Below, in pieces: positions 4,473 to 5,383 of a stretch of DNA of 5,383 bases. Position numbers and translations under genes: made by a program. The notes under the pieces are model-generated. The model had not been told where the DNA came from and did no database searches. It worked only from the letters and a program-made list of their open reading frames with translations. The stretch is from Holophagaceae bacterium (GTDB lineage: Bacteria; Acidobacteriota; Holophagae; Holophagales; Holophagaceae), in contig PMJK01000037.1 of NCBI GenBank assembly GCA_003158505.1, forward strand, positions 1 through 5,383. Reading direction: 5' to 3'. Position 1 is the first letter of the stretch. Every line of letters starts with the position of its first letter.

Positions 4473-5383
4473 ATGAAGCTCAATCCTGCATTCCATTCCG
4501 CCCTGGGCCTCGCATTCCGAGTGGGGCTACTCACGCTATCCCTGGGCCCGGCCTCGGCCATGGCCCAGGACATCAAGATTGCCCATGTCTACGACAAGAC
4601 GGGGACGCTCGAGGCCTACGCCAGGCAGACCCAGACCGGCCTGATGATGGGCTTGAACTACGCCACTGGCGGCACGATGAAGGTGAACGGCCACAAGCTG
4701 GTCGTGATCGAGAAGGACAGCCAGGGCAAGCCCGATGTGGGCAAGTCCCAGCTGGCCTCCGCCTTCGCCGACGACAAGGCCGATCTCGCGGTCGGGCCGA
4801 CGAGTTCGGGGGTGGCCCTGGCCATGCTGCCCGTGGCGGAGGAATACAAGAAGATCCTGCTGGTGGAGCCGGCCGTGGCCGATTCCATTACCGGCGACAA
4901 GTGGAACCGTTACATCTTCCGCACTGGGCGCAATTCCTCCCAGGACGCGATCTCGAATGCAGTGGCCCTGGACAAGGAGGGCGTGAACATCGCCACCCTG
5001 GCCCAGGACTACGCCTTTGGCAAGGACTTCGTCAAGGCGTTCAAGGGGGCTCTGAAGCACGCCAAGCTGGTGCACGAGGAGTACCTGCCGGCCAACACCA
5101 CCGATTTCACCGCCGGCGCACAGCGCCTGTTCGACGCGCTCAAGAACAAGCCAGGACGCAAGATCATCTTCATCAACTGGGCTGGCGCCGGCAATCCGTT
5201 CAAGATCGCCGATCTGGACCCGAAGCGCTACGGCATCGAGATCTCGACTGGCGGCAACATCCTGCCGGCGCTGGCGGCCTACAAGCCCTTCCCGGGCATG
5301 GAAGGCGCCGCCTACTACTACTACGAAATCCCCAAGAATCCGATCAACAAATGGCTGGTGGCAGAGCACTACAAGCAGTTCAA
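4473..5383 (+). CDS. ABC-transporter periplasmic substrate-binding protein, LIV/HAAT type (3' end outside window)
   Basis: This open frame runs off the right edge after 303 complete codons; the family is usually near 400 residues, so roughly a quarter is missing. Residues 1-31 are a signal peptide ending in AMA before QDIK, so the mature protein is periplasmic. The mature part begins IKIAHVYDKTG (34-44) and has the type I periplasmic-binding fold hallmarks: IEKDSQGKPDVGKSQLA (79-95), the ligand-loop GPTSSGVA (108-115) and AEEYKKILLVEPA (122-134). Such proteins load branched-chain amino acids, amides, aromatic acids or other acyl compounds onto LivHMGF-type importers. AAAGGAG (4461-4467) precedes the ATG by 5 bases. 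No transporter membrane or ATPase genes are seen, but they would be expected just to the right. The substrate is unknown. Confidence 0.93.
   Translation, partial: MKLNPAFHSALGLAFRVGLLTLSLGPASAMAQDIKIAHVYDKTGTLEAYARQTQTGLMMGLNYATGGTMKVNGHKLVVIEKDSQGKPDVGKSQLASAFADDKADLAVGPTSSGVALAMLPVAEEYKKILLVEPAVADSITGDKWNRYIFRTGRNSSQDAISNAVALDKEGVNIATLAQDYAFGKDFVKAFKGALKHAKLVHEEYLPANTTDFTAGAQRLFDALKNKPGRKIIFINWAGAGNPFKIADLDPKRYGIEISTGGNILPALAAYKPFPGMEGAAYYYYEIPKNPINKWLVAEHYKQF

Noticed and set aside
4536..5369. Antisense open frame of 277 codons opposite the binding-protein gene
   Set aside because: It is the shadow of a GC-rich gene whose + strand frame has a signal peptide and clear family motifs.
1..5383. 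tRNA, rRNA or a known riboswitch
   Set aside because: No tRNA cloverleaf or conserved rRNA segment was recognised by eye, and none of the leaders matches a riboswitch core I know; a covariance-model search was not possible.

Overview
The window reads as a chromosomal stretch of a high-GC, Gram-negative bacterium. The outer-membrane porin with a C-terminal aromatic residue and the periplasmic binding protein with a Sec signal peptide show a diderm cell. The binding protein and the KAS III-like enzyme resemble families I know best from Betaproteobacteria (Rhodocyclales and Burkholderiales types). The regulator and the porin signal peptide would also fit Holophagae (Acidobacteriota). The sequence alone does not settle the taxon.

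Layout, with every supported gene on the + strand: (1) Bases 1-784 hold no convincing large gene. They carry an interspersed repeat in three copies (one a fragment cut by the window edge), each full copy opening with a 19-bp perfect palindrome. After the repeats come a short hairpin and a 26-codon ORF with a strong ribosome-binding site. (2) 785-1420 is a TetR/AcrR-family regulator, best started at a TTG codon. (3) 1421-1677 is a regulatory gap with several inverted repeats. One is a perfect 8-bp dyad that ends one base before a consensus TTGACA, a good candidate operator/promoter pair. (4) 1678-2670 is a KAS III-fold acyltransferase. It keeps the catalytic cysteine, but the usual His and Asn of the triad are replaced. 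(5) 2671-3108 holds a small ORF whose start looks like a short-chain dehydrogenase (possibly an internally deleted PhaB-like gene) and a strong 14-bp hairpin. (6) 3109-4371 is a complete Porin_4-type outer-membrane porin. (7) 4372-4472 has two consecutive GC-rich hairpins. (8) From 4473 to the window edge runs an incomplete LIV/HAAT-type ABC-transporter substrate-binding protein.

Taken together this looks like a TetR-controlled uptake-and-metabolism locus. The porin would admit a small solute through the outer membrane, and the binding protein would hand it to a LivHMGF-type ABC importer expected just beyond the right edge. The KAS III-like enzyme would act on an acyl thioester related to that solute or derived from it. 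The shared regulation and the substrate are inference. The unusual KAS III active site and the probable SDR remnant next to it are the most interesting points.
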